From: Clavelina lepadiformis
Taxonomy: Eukaryota > Chordata > Ascidiacea > Aplousobranchia > Clavelinidae
Length of the DNA stretch: 64,000 nucleotides
NCBI RefSeq assembly: GCF_947623445.1
Contig: NC_135241.1
Span: forward strand, 2,234,501 to 2,298,500
Reading direction: 5' to 3'
Under the pieces are notes generated by a model that worked only from the letters and a program-made list of their open reading frames with translations, was not told where the DNA came from and made no database searches. Below are positions 13,160-21,829 of this stretch, piece after piece. The position numbers were made by a program, and so were the translations under genes. Within the stretch, counting starts at the first letter, position 1. Each line of letters starts with the position of its first letter.

Positions 13160-13345
13160 AGACATAGTTATTGGCTTCACTGACGCTTGTTTTCTGCTAT
13201 TGTCAATTAAGCACAAAGAAACGAACATGTTTCGTCCTTTGCTTGTAAATGCAAATTTTGTGTAATGAAATCAATCCAGTGTTAACAGTAAACAATAACA
13301 GTGTACTAAACGATGTAAACTCCGATCTCGTTAAAACAAAGAAGG
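13160..13345 (+). repeat. Dispersed upstream block, copy U2
   Basis: The best match to U1. It has GACGCTTGTTTTCTGCTATTG at 13182 with one inserted base, then ACATGTTTCGTCCTTTGC, then AATGAAATCAATCCAG. It lies about 0.7-0.9 kb upstream of the alternative first exons of mini-gene A. Confidence 0.6.
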
Positions 13346-13909
13346 AGATTTTATACCAGGAATCTTCGTGTGAAATAATAAACACAGGCAAAGCAGCACC
13401 ATAATGTTTTCGATAAAGTTTAACTAATGCACAAAAATTATGAGTATTCTCAATGAAGCAAATACAAGGTTCTGAGTTGTATATTTGTGCAGAAGAATGA
13501 CAGTATTCAAAAAATTCGTAGCAAAAACACAGAAACTGAAATAAGGATAATATTTTAGTTACGTTGCAGACGTTTCTATAGTAATATGTATATAAAACTA
13601 CAGTCTTTCTCTACAAGCAAAGCAGAACTATAATAATTCTATAAAACGCAATATATAGACGACGCGATCTCGGCGGGAGGAAAATTTATTTAAAATCGTT
13701 AGAAATATGGCTTTAAGATATGACTTTAGCGAGATATATGACTACTATATTTTTTATTGAATAAAAACGTGACTGTGTGATCGGATAATGACATTGAGCG
13801 TTGGTTGAAAGTTGTGGATTCGGATGCTTTTTGTTTTGTTCTAAGATTTCAGTCTTGTTTAGCAACGGATAAAAATACAAGGACAGGAAAAGTCAATCGA
13901 GTGAGAAAA

Positions 13910-13961
13910 ATGGTCCATTGGTTCATGAGATGTCCATGTTTCTGTTGCAAACGACTTAGAC
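13910..13961 (+). CDS. Candidate alternative first exon of mini-gene A (cysteine-rich N-terminus)
   Basis: ATG 13910 opens MVHWFMRCPCFCCKRLR and meets donor GTAAAC at 13962 in phase 1, the phase of every other first exon in the family. Spliced to the 15021 exon it stays in frame (split codon CTG). An ATAAAAAT box lies about 40 bp upstream. The CPCFCCK cluster followed by basic residues is the kind of N-terminus that can be palmitoylated, but that is inference. Unspliced, the frame stops after 22 codons. Confidence 0.35.
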
Positions 13962-14113
13962 GTAAACGAAGCAGTTGAGAATTTAACTATGTGTAACGTC
14001 CACTATAAATGTTTACAGCAGAAAGATTAAAGGTGTAAATAATCTCTGATCAGATGCGCTAAACGCTCTGGTAAGTTCAAAGTTTTCAAAGAAAAAATCT
14101 TCCATCACTATTA

Positions 14114-17100
14114 ATGATGGCACAACCACCAAGCGGTAAGTTTATATATGATTTTGATATTAACCACTAGATATTTTATAAAGTTTTTAACATCAGTATG
14201 TTTTGAGATTACATCAGAAGAATAAAAATTTCTACGCAAAATTATAATTAATTAAACGTGACACTTTATGGTCACAAATTTTCAAAGCGGTAGGCCTACA
14301 TACAAAGTTTCTTCTTGTTTATCTTGATAATATTAATAATTTCTCAGTCGAATAACTTATGCTCTATAGCAGGGGTTCCCAACCTTTTTATGTTCTCGTA
14401 CCACTTAGCCACCACGGATTGTCAACACGTACCACTATTTTCAAAACAACTAATTTGATCCAATATTCGCACAGCAGCATTGTATTAATAACAATGACAG
14501 CAGGGAGCAAGATCGATAAAAGTAGCTTACTGAGCGCAGAGAATTTAGTACGGAAAGAAATAAAAGTGTTGTTCGCATATTTTAGCAACTCAAAATTAAA
14601 TTGTTATACTACTATACTGTATATCGCATGCAACGGAGAGCTGCTCGCGTACCACCTGAAAAGCTCCCGCGTACCACCGGTTGGGAACCCCTGCTCTATA
14701 GCATAATTTTGTAAACTTTAAAAGAATTTATGAAAATAAAATTTAGATAATTCTGATTAGAAATGACCGCAAGTTATAAAACTAGTTCTTGTGAAACGCT
14801 GTAGGTGAGGATAAAGGCCAAAAGAACGCGATCCACTCAAAATTACATTACTTGCTTTTAGTTCAAAAGCAATGTTTGACTAAATTTTGAAAAAAAATTT
14901 TGCAAACACATTTTGAGTGTGGAAAAATGTAAAAATAAAAAATAATTTAAAATTATTTAAATAAGTTAAATAAAAACAATAGCAAATAAAAAAGCTGTTT
15001 TAGTATCAGATAAAAGTTAGTGAACCACTTGGATGGTAAAGAACTTGTTCGAATGTTGAAGTATGATGACTGTGCGGACCGCATTGAGATGTATATGCGC
15101 ATCATCAACGGTGATTCAAACGAGAATAAAGGTAAAAATAAACTAAGTAAAATCATTTTGAAAAATGAAAACTAAAACTAATTGATACTTTTATGTTATT
15201 TTTTCTATTTCATAAACCTAAATTCTTCTTTTTAATTTTTTATTAGAAAAAACTTTAACTAGACATTTCCACGGGATTGCTTCAGAATATACTGCCAAAT
15301 TTAAAAAAGATGGAAAAGATTGTTTGATCAAAGGTCATGAAGATGATTTTGCTGAAGCTCTCAGCAAAGATCGAACATCTTCTTCTTTCGTATGAGGTCG
15401 GCTCAAGCATATTCGGCTACCAATTGCAGCCATCTCTTCCCTTCCTCGTCAGGGGTCTTTAGGTCGTCTTGGCCTATGGGTGGGTGCAGGACACGGCATT
15501 CGAAGAGGATATGTTCTGCTGTTTGTGATTCTGCACCGCATATGCATGATGATGATGTTTTAAGGCCCCAGCGGTGCATGCATTCGCCAAAACGACCTAC
15601 TCCAGTTCTGAGGCGGTTCAGGGTTGTCCAGGCCTTTCGGGGAAGGTCAGCGCCAGCAGGGGTAGTGGTGGAGGGCTCCACATTAAACTGGGGGGGGGGG
15701 GGGGCGGGACACTTCTTTCCAGTCGTCGCACCATGCAGTGTTGATGTTGAAGCCGGCGGCCACAAGTGCAGCAGCATGTCTGCTAAAGGGGCGGCGAGAA
15801 ACCAGCCGCTGACGGCCACCGTGGGTTTGGCCGCCCAGGGTTGCGTGTAAGGGATGGTTGATGCTATCCATGGCTTGGCATGCAATCTTGTGAGTTGCTT
15901 GTGCTCTTCGATGTTTGGAAGGGGCGATGCCTGCCAGCACCGGCGCATAAACGCAACAGGAGTGGGACGGAGGCAGCCAGTAATGATCCTGAGGGTCTCA
16001 TTTAAGGTGGTGTCCAGTTTCTTTGCATGTACACTTCTACACCAGACTGGAGCAGCGTACTCCGCAGCACTGTGAACAATCGCAAGCGCTGCTGTACGAA
16101 GGGTGGAGGTGCATGCACCCCATGAGGATCCAACCAGACATCTTAAAAGGTTGTTTCTTGCCGATATCTTGCTTCGGAGGGCTGTATTATGTGGTTTATA
16201 CGTTAGCTGGCGGTCCAGTGTCACTCCAAGGTACCGTGGTTGTTGGCTGTTAGGCAGTACAGTCCCGTTCAGTTGGATAGCTAACTGGCGGTTCGCCTCC
16301 CGGTTGTTGAGGTGGAACGCGGTAGTTGTTGTTTTTGCCAGGCTCAACTTTAATCTCCATTTTTCAAGAAAGTCTGCGATGTTCTGCATGTCCTTTGTCA
16401 GGGTCTCTTCCACGTTATTCCAGTTTGTGTTGGCGTAGAGAAGAGCCAGGTCGTCTGCGTAGCCATACTGGTGTGATGTTGTTTGTGGCAAGTCGCTGAT
16501 GTAGATGTTGAAAAGCATTGGCGACAAGGTAGAGCCCTGGGGTACGCCATTTTTCAGCCGCCGCAGGCGGCTGTTTTGTCCATCACTGGTCTTGAGGGTG
16601 AAACTGCGGTTGGACAAGATGTTAGTAATGAAACGCACTAGGTGTCGGTCAGGGATCATCCGAAGGAGTTTGAGGGTTAGGCCTTGCTGCCACACGGTGT
16701 CATAGGCAGCAGTGAGGTCCACCAAAACAACACCCGCTTTCTGTTTTCGCTCGAAGCAGTCCTCGATGTTGTCGGTGAGCTTCAGTACCTGCTGGACTGT
16801 CGATCTTCCCCGTCGGAATCCAGCCTGTTGTTGTGGAAGCTGCGGGTCAACGACAGGGTCAAGGCGGGCCAGCAGGAGCCTCTCCATGACTTTGTAGGGG
16901 ACACAAAGTAGGGAGATGGGACGGTAACTCTTGGGGTTGTCTTTGGGTTTGTTAGGCTTTAGCAAGGCAATAACATTGGCCCTGCGCCAAATCTTCGGGA
17001 TCGCCATGCGGCAGAGGCAGGATGAGAATAGGTTGTTGAGCCATGTTTGACATTTGGGTCCACACTGTTTGAGGAACTCTGGGGGGATGTTATCCGGTCC

Positions 17101-18584
17101 TTGGGCTTTCCCATTCTTCAGCTGCTTGATAGCACTGGAGAGCTCCTGGGTGGTGAATGGCGTGGAAAGATGTCCGTCCGGTCCAGGTGCCTTCCACAGT
17201 GTACTGCATTCCTGCTTTACTTTACGTGTATGGTTCTTGTCTGCATTGCTGAAACGGCCATTGGCAAGGAGCTGACCGGCTATGCAATTAGCTGTGATCG
17301 GGCATGGTTTTGACTGAGCGTTCCGTCCAGTGAGGTGGTTAAAGGTCTTCCACGCTTTTCTGCTGGAATGCGTAAAATACATGTCCTTTACAGTATCCTC
17401 CCATCGCTTCTTACGTTTTTTGTCGAGGCAGTTTAGCAGGTCTGTAGCCTTGGAAGCAGCATCTCTAGGTTGCTCGGCACTCACGAATGCGTCATAGTTG
17501 TTATTACATTCATCATCCCATGCGGGGATGTAGTGTTGACGCCGGCGACGTGGTATGGTCTTCTTTGCAGCGTCAGTGAGTAGTTGGCAGAATGCAGAGT
17601 AGGCTGCATTCAGGTTGGCCGAGGTGGGGTCTGGTAGCTTTTCAGATCCAGACTCAACCAGTCGAGTGTATCGTTGCCAGTTGGCTTTCCGGAAGTTCCA
17701 TCTTTTGACTGGTTTTGTTTTCAGAGGTTCAATTGGATTCGTTGGTTTTATTAGTGATGGTCTGTGTTGGGATCTTGGGAATTTATCCAAAATAATACGT
17801 CTCGGGGTAGGTCCAGTGTTGAGGTTTGCAAAAGCCAGGTCAGGGTTGGAGGTGGTGTTCCATCTGCCTGAGCAGAAACTGCCTGGCTGTTTGGGGTCAA
17901 ACAAAAGGTGGACATCGGAGGCCGAAGCCCATTCTTCAAGTGCTGTGCCGTCATGGTTTATAGCGCTGTAGCCCCAGATAATGCTGTGGCAGTTGAAATC
18001 GCCAGCATAGATGCATGGGCTGCTAAAGGTGGGGATGGAATTTTTAAGCAGCCTCGCAGGGGGCGGTTTGTGGACATTCATGACATTAACGCCTTCCACC
18101 TCTACAGCCGTCCATTCTGTTTCGGAGTTAGCAGCACATGTTGCCATGTGTTTCCATTTGGCTGATTGCTTCACAAATGTTGCTGTGCCATGAATTGCGC
18201 TCTCGGTATGGGCAGCCAGGGTGTATCCGGCAATCTTGAGGCGGGATGTATCCATTACATGGGTTTCTTGTAGGAGGATGGTGGTGGCTTTGTGGGTGCT
18301 CACAAGGTGTTCCAAGATGTTGATTTTGGCTTTTGTGAGACCTTCAACATTCAGCTGTAGCAACGTGACACCTTCCCGTACGGCAGTTCTAGCTGCCTGC
18401 CCTAATGAGGACACATGCTTCGGGTCAGTATTAGGTTGCTTGGGCTGAGATCGCATTTTTCTAGGTAGCTTGATTGCTTGTTTGCTTTTCTCAGGTTGTT
18501 GATATTAGCCTGACATACGTCAGTTTCCAGGATTCACCACGGGGAGGTCATCAACTTGAATCGAACATCAACTATGCAAACAAT
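14114..18584 (+). CDS. DCX-like mini-gene A, split by a LINE
   Basis: Member of the local mini-gene family. Exons: 14114-14135 (MMAQPPS-), 15021-15131 and 15247 onward. Exon 2 reads LDGKELVRMLKYDDCADR, then IEMYMRII. Exon 3 reads EKTLTRHFHGIASEY, KFKKDGKDC, then EDDFAEALSKDRTS. Introns are phase 1. The closest relative is mini-gene F (shared MIKFDNFADRLE / MLKYDDCADRIE and DDL/DDF elements). A LINE inserted antisense in exon 3 at the duplicated ATCGAACATC (15370-15379 and 18560-18569). Read across the empty site, the exon would end after DRTSTMQTMG at TAG. With the LINE present, the frame instead ends at TGA 15393-15395 (DRTSSSFV). Intron 1 carries a hAT MITE. The beta-grasp reading is inference; the family membership is well supported. 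Confidence 0.68.
14370..14693. mobile_element. hAT-type MITE in mini-gene A intron 1
   Basis: Perfect 15-bp terminal inverted repeats CAGGGGTTCCCAACC are flanked by an exact 8-bp target duplication CTCTATAG (14362-14369 and 14694-14701). The length is 324 bp with no transposase. The exact duplication implies a relatively recent insertion. Confidence 0.93.
15380..18559 (-). mobile_element. Near-intact non-LTR retrotransposon (LINE, APE endonuclease type)
   Basis: About 3.18 kb between copies of a 10-bp target duplication ATCGAACATC (15370-15379, 18560-18569). It has a ~103-bp 5' leader, one long open frame and a very short 3' end finishing in a GAA-rich tail (reverse complement GAAAGAAGAA). 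There is no separate ORF1, so it either belongs to a single-ORF lineage or is slightly 5'-truncated. The uninterrupted 1017-codon frame and exact duplication point to a young, possibly active copy. It lies antisense inside exon 3 of mini-gene A. Confidence 0.93.
15403..18456 (-). CDS. LINE endonuclease/reverse transcriptase polyprotein, 1017 aa
   Basis: N-terminal apurinic-like endonuclease (about residues 30-235): QLNVEGL, LLQETH, YAGDFNCHS, then SNPDLAF-type sequence and SQHRP, which carry the expected acidic, Asn and His catalytic positions. Reverse transcriptase (about 430-730): GPDNIPPEFLK, YRPISLL, QAGFRRGRSTVQQ, motif A VDLTAAYDTVW, motif B NGVPQGSTLSP, motif C GYADDLALLY and YLGVTLDRQLTY. 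The C-terminus has a CICG...H...C zinc-knuckle-like segment (CGAESQTAEHILFEC). No RNase H domain was seen. The overall look is of the jockey superfamily, but the clade is not fixed. A run of 14 G at about 15690-15703 (poly-Pro in the protein) is in frame. The first ATG (18456) is used. Confidence 0.93.
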   Translation of the reverse strand: MRSQPKQPNTDPKHVSSLGQAARTAVREGVTLLQLNVEGLTKAKINILEHLVSTHKATTILLQETHVMDTSRLKIAGYTLAAHTESAIHGTATFVKQSAKWKHMATCAANSETEWTAVEVEGVNVMNVHKPPPARLLKNSIPTFSSPCIYAGDFNCHSIIWGYSAINHDGTALEEWASASDVHLLFDPKQPGSFCSGRWNTTSNPDLAFANLNTGPTPRRIILDKFPRSQHRPSLIKPTNPIEPLKTKPVKRWNFRKANWQRYTRLVESGSEKLPDPTSANLNAAYSAFCQLLTDAAKKTIPRRRRQHYIPAWDDECNNNYDAFVSAEQPRDAASKATDLLNCLDKKRKKRWEDTVKDMYFTHSSRKAWKTFNHLTGRNAQSKPCPITANCIAGQLLANGRFSNADKNHTRKVKQECSTLWKAPGPDGHLSTPFTTQELSSAIKQLKNGKAQGPDNIPPEFLKQCGPKCQTWLNNLFSSCLCRMAIPKIWRRANVIALLKPNKPKDNPKSYRPISLLCVPYKVMERLLLARLDPVVDPQLPQQQAGFRRGRSTVQQVLKLTDNIEDCFERKQKAGVVLVDLTAAYDTVWQQGLTLKLLRMIPDRHLVRFITNILSNRSFTLKTSDGQNSRLRRLKNGVPQGSTLSPMLFNIYISDLPQTTSHQYGYADDLALLYANTNWNNVEETLTKDMQNIADFLEKWRLKLSLAKTTTTAFHLNNREANRQLAIQLNGTVLPNSQQPRYLGVTLDRQLTYKPHNTALRSKISARNNLLRCLVGSSWGACTSTLRTAALAIVHSAAEYAAPVWCRSVHAKKLDTTLNETLRIITGCLRPTPVAFMRRCWQASPLPNIEEHKQLTRLHAKPWIASTIPYTQPWAAKPTVAVSGWFLAAPLADMLLHLWPPASTSTLHGATTGKKCPAPPPPQFNVEPSTTTPAGADLPRKAWTTLNRLRTGVGRFGECMHRWGLKTSSSCICGAESQTAEHILFECRVLHPPIGQDDLKTPDEEGKRWLQLVAEYA

Positions 18585-18738
18585 GGGTTAGCTTTGTTTT
18601 AGAAACGTTGAAGGTGTCAAAATATCAAATATGAAACTTTTTATTCTGCAACAGCACTGAAAAATAAACTTATAGAAAGGCAGCAATTCATATAATAAAA
18701 CTTTTTCTACACACGCAACAGCCATTTCATATATCCAG

Positions 18739-18862
18739 TGGAAGCAAAACCTTAGGGAAGCTCCTCAAGGAAGAAGCTCAAGATCTTCATCAAGTCCGTC
18801 TTTCAGCTCCTCCTTATTCTCACCGGAACAAAGTAGAAGACCTCAAGCTCAAGCAAGTCGTG
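18739..18862 (+). CDS. Candidate Ser-rich exon downstream of the LINE
   Basis: Bordered by acceptor ATATCCAG and donor GTAATT. In one frame it reads WKQNLREAPQGRSSRSSSSP and continues Ser/Arg/Pro/Gln-rich with no stop. It could be a further exon of mini-gene A, but the phase does not fit the end of exon 3 as I read it. It may be an unrelated exon or chance. Confidence 0.25.
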
Positions 18863-19623
18863 GTAATTTTCTCTTGTGATCTTTCTGTATGATTATTTCG
18901 AGTTGACAACGATAAAGAACTTTTTGTGACAGAAACTGATCAACTTGGCTGTGGCTGCGGAAGATGTCTTTAATTGTATCTTGAATTAACCAATTACGAA
19001 CATATGTAATCCAAGCAGACGGATTTGGAGTAGTTACAATGAAACTTATACCTTATTGGGGTTTACTTTTTGAGATTCAAATTCTGCAACTTTCAAATTT
19101 TTGCATAATAAAATAATTTCGAAGTTATCGTCTATTTCCAACTTCGGTTGAAAAGGTCCATAAAGTTTTGTGTCGTCATCAGCGGATACACCCGACAGCC
19201 AAATAGAAACTTTCAGTTTGTCGACAGCGGTTTTCGATCATCTTTTAATTTAGCTTGTCAGAGAACCATCTTCCCACAACAAACCACCTGCCATAACACC
19301 ACAAATCTTTGACTTGGATTAATTTAAATCATTTCTATGGTAGATCAGGCAGGTTATAACAACGTATACCGGTACACCAGAAGTTTATATAAACTTATAC
19401 CGATATACGGTCGTTTAATATGCAAAGGCTAACGATAAGCTTGAAACAAGTTTAACAGATGAGGCAGTTACATCTTACTGTACTTATACTCATAGACATA
19501 TAAGTTTTAATGTTTATAAGTTTCTAATATACAATATTTTCCAATATATAGTTTCCTGAATTTGCTCACTTTGGTGGACTTTTCTTGGCCGAGCACTTTC
19601 TGTATCTGCCTACCGTCTAAGCA

Positions 19624-20358
19624 TAGAGGTGGGCAGTGCCGCGGTACTATGGTACCGAATTACTGTGCCGCGGTAATATTTCAGTACCGATACCGGGACC
19701 GTTGATACTTTTGTAAAAACGTACCAAATTCTGTACCGAATTACTTTTTTCGAGAAATTTCAGTCGGTTCCGGTACTTGGCACTTTTCACGCTATAATTT
19801 CAAAATTTTAAGTGTGTTTTCAAAAATACATGTCAATTAATCCTTAAAACTAATTTTGTAACGAAGATATTCTCGTTCATAACGCCAGACTTTCACGTTT
19901 ACGGTGAACCGCAACACCCTTAACTGTGAGTAACTATATAGGCCTACTGTGTAGCGTTATTACGCCAATAAAATAAACCGATGATCTTTGAAAAGCCACA
20001 TTTAATTGGTCACAGCCACGACTAACAACATTCCTTCTCCTGAAAAAAAGCGCATAACCTTTATATTTAACGAGGGTGCCAAATCACGTGATCAAAATAG
20101 GTAATAACAAACACGCAAAAGGTGCTAATTGGTAAAATCGCTTCAAACGAACACACGATAATAAGCAACCATCACACATTACGTGAGGAACAAAGTTTGT
20201 AACAATTTTGGCATCTGTCGATCATTTTTTAATCCAGAAATGTCAAGTAAAATTGCAAGCGACTAACATCACACATGTTTTCACCTGGATTAACATCGCA
20301 TATGCTTTACCGAGGACATAACTGTGGGCACTTTCAAAGTACCGACTGCCCACATCTG
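19624..20358. mobile_element. Non-autonomous hAT-like element, 735 bp, older
   Basis: Ends TAGAGGTGGGCAGT and, inverted, CAGATGTGGGCAGT. They are flanked by diverged 8-bp copies TCTAAGCA (19616-19623) and TCTAACTA (20359-20366). The subterminal region is rich in GGTACCG/GTACCGA motifs, as in many hAT ends. No transposase frame was seen. The mismatches in ends and target copy suggest greater age than the 14370 element. Confidence 0.72.
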
Positions 20359-20366
20359 TCTAACTA

Positions 20367-21469
20367 TGTGTATATGGCATGTAGCCTACATTTCGCCCAG
20401 TAGCAAGTGCTCGCAAAAACAAGTTTCGTTCTCTCTTGTGGCAACCAATCATATGTCAGGAAGCGAAACAAACTGCAAGGTCAAGTACAATTGACGCATA
20501 AAATTCGTTGAAAATTTGCATAGGACCTGAAAACATTTTGGTTAAAAACATTCATTGTTAACAACAGGAGACAAGAGTCTGATAATGAATTGTGTAATTC
20601 AGCTCATTAAAGGTCGTTTTGATTGCGTCTTGGCTCATGCATGAGCTCAAGAGATTTTTGCAAAAAGTTGCGTGCTTATAGTTGTTCCTGCATACGCCTA
20701 TAATGCACGTACATACGTTGTGTATTGGGTTGGTAAAAGTCAATTAAGTAGACCCGCTTCTGTCTTGAAATTGAGTTATTTTTACTCAGCTTTTAACAAG
20801 CGAAGTCACCAACAGGTGCGGTTTGACTTGTATTTCGAAAAAATCGACAATTCATCCATAACATTGAAGACTGTGACATACTTGTATTGACTGGCAACAC
20901 ATCGTGTTGTGTAATTGTCTCCAGGCTAGTATATGGTAACCGCTCGGGTGGATGTGATGGTTTGGTCCTTCTCAAGCGTCTTATTGTTAGCACTGGTAGG
21001 TCTAGATTGTTGGTTTATTTTCTAGATATCGTCTTCTCCTGAGACGTGATGCTTTGTTCTTTGAGTGAAAACGACTCTTTTATGAGCTGTAAGTGGCTTT
21101 TATGGCGGGTTCTACAATTTTTATTACGGTGCAGTTCGCTTTGTGACTCTTCATTATTGCGATAATCAACCTTCTTTCTATATTGTAGCCGTATTTTAAG
21201 TTTTGTCAAATGTTTGAATCTCTTCAAACAAGTCTATTTTAACGTTTGGCAGTGTAACAATTAATTTTTTTAACATTTAAAAAAAAAGTTTAATAAGTAA
21301 ATTTAATTTTAAAGCTAAGTTAAATACTCCCTCTCAATTTTGTTTAAAAAAGATCAATTATTCCCGTTTTGGGCAGGAATACAGCAGTATTGACATTATA
21401 CAGAACTGTAAACGTTAAAATGATTGTCATTGATCTTTCAATATTTTTATCCTTGGACTCAAGAAAATC
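20367..21469. other. Intergenic DNA, nothing recognised
   Basis: Only short open frames lacking splice borders or family resemblance. No terminal repeats or RNA gene were identified by eye. Confidence 0.35.
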
Positions 21470-21560
21470 TTAACTTGACTAAAGCCGGCGATAAATCCTC
21501 ATCACTGGAACCTTTGTCTTTGTACAAGTTTCGTTCAATATTTTTTTTTCGTCGTTTCCT
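21470..21560 (-). pseudogene. Remnant of the cysteine-rich terminal exon seen at 55142-55378
   Basis: The reverse strand shows an ETCTK-like start and then, in a shifted frame, a GSSDEDLSPALV-like run. This matches the order IGTCTKDY ... GEESSPALI at 55.2 kb. The frame change indicates decay. Similarity was judged by eye over about 25 residues. Confidence 0.35.
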
Positions 21561-21569
21561 ACGTATTAA

Positions 21570-21818
21570 ATGCCAGAAATGCTACGTCAGAACTTAAAAT
21601 GTTTGGAGGAAAAAAGCGAACAGGAACGAGCATCTCTGGTGAAATCACTGCTGGAAGATTGCCCTTATTTCTTCGTTATCAAGCTACGGATCAACGGATG
21701 TATCCGCGGGCATTTACGAGCAGACAATCAAGCAAGAGCGTGCAGTGCCAAGGACAATATACTTCCAACTGTTTTAGAAAACGATGTCACAATAACCAAG
21801 GAATTTTCCAAACTTTGA
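21570..21818 (+). CDS. Open frame of 82 codons, doubtful
   Basis: Starts MPEMLRQNLKCLEEKSEQER and continues with helix-forming, fairly polar sequence up to the stop at 21818. Codon composition looks less AT-biased than the surroundings, but no domain, paralogue or splice context was found. It overlaps another frame of similar length, so chance is a real alternative. Confidence 0.2.
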   Translation: MPEMLRQNLKCLEEKSEQERASLVKSLLEDCPYFFVIKLRINGCIRGHLRADNQARACSAKDNILPTVLENDVTITKEFSKL

Positions 21819-21829
21819 CCTTTATTTAA

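Noticed and set aside
14359-14706. 115-codon plus-strand frame
   Set aside because: It coincides almost exactly with the hAT MITE and its flanks, so it is not a gene.
15392-18448. Numerous open frames on the plus strand
   Set aside because: They are antisense shadows of the LINE polyprotein frame.
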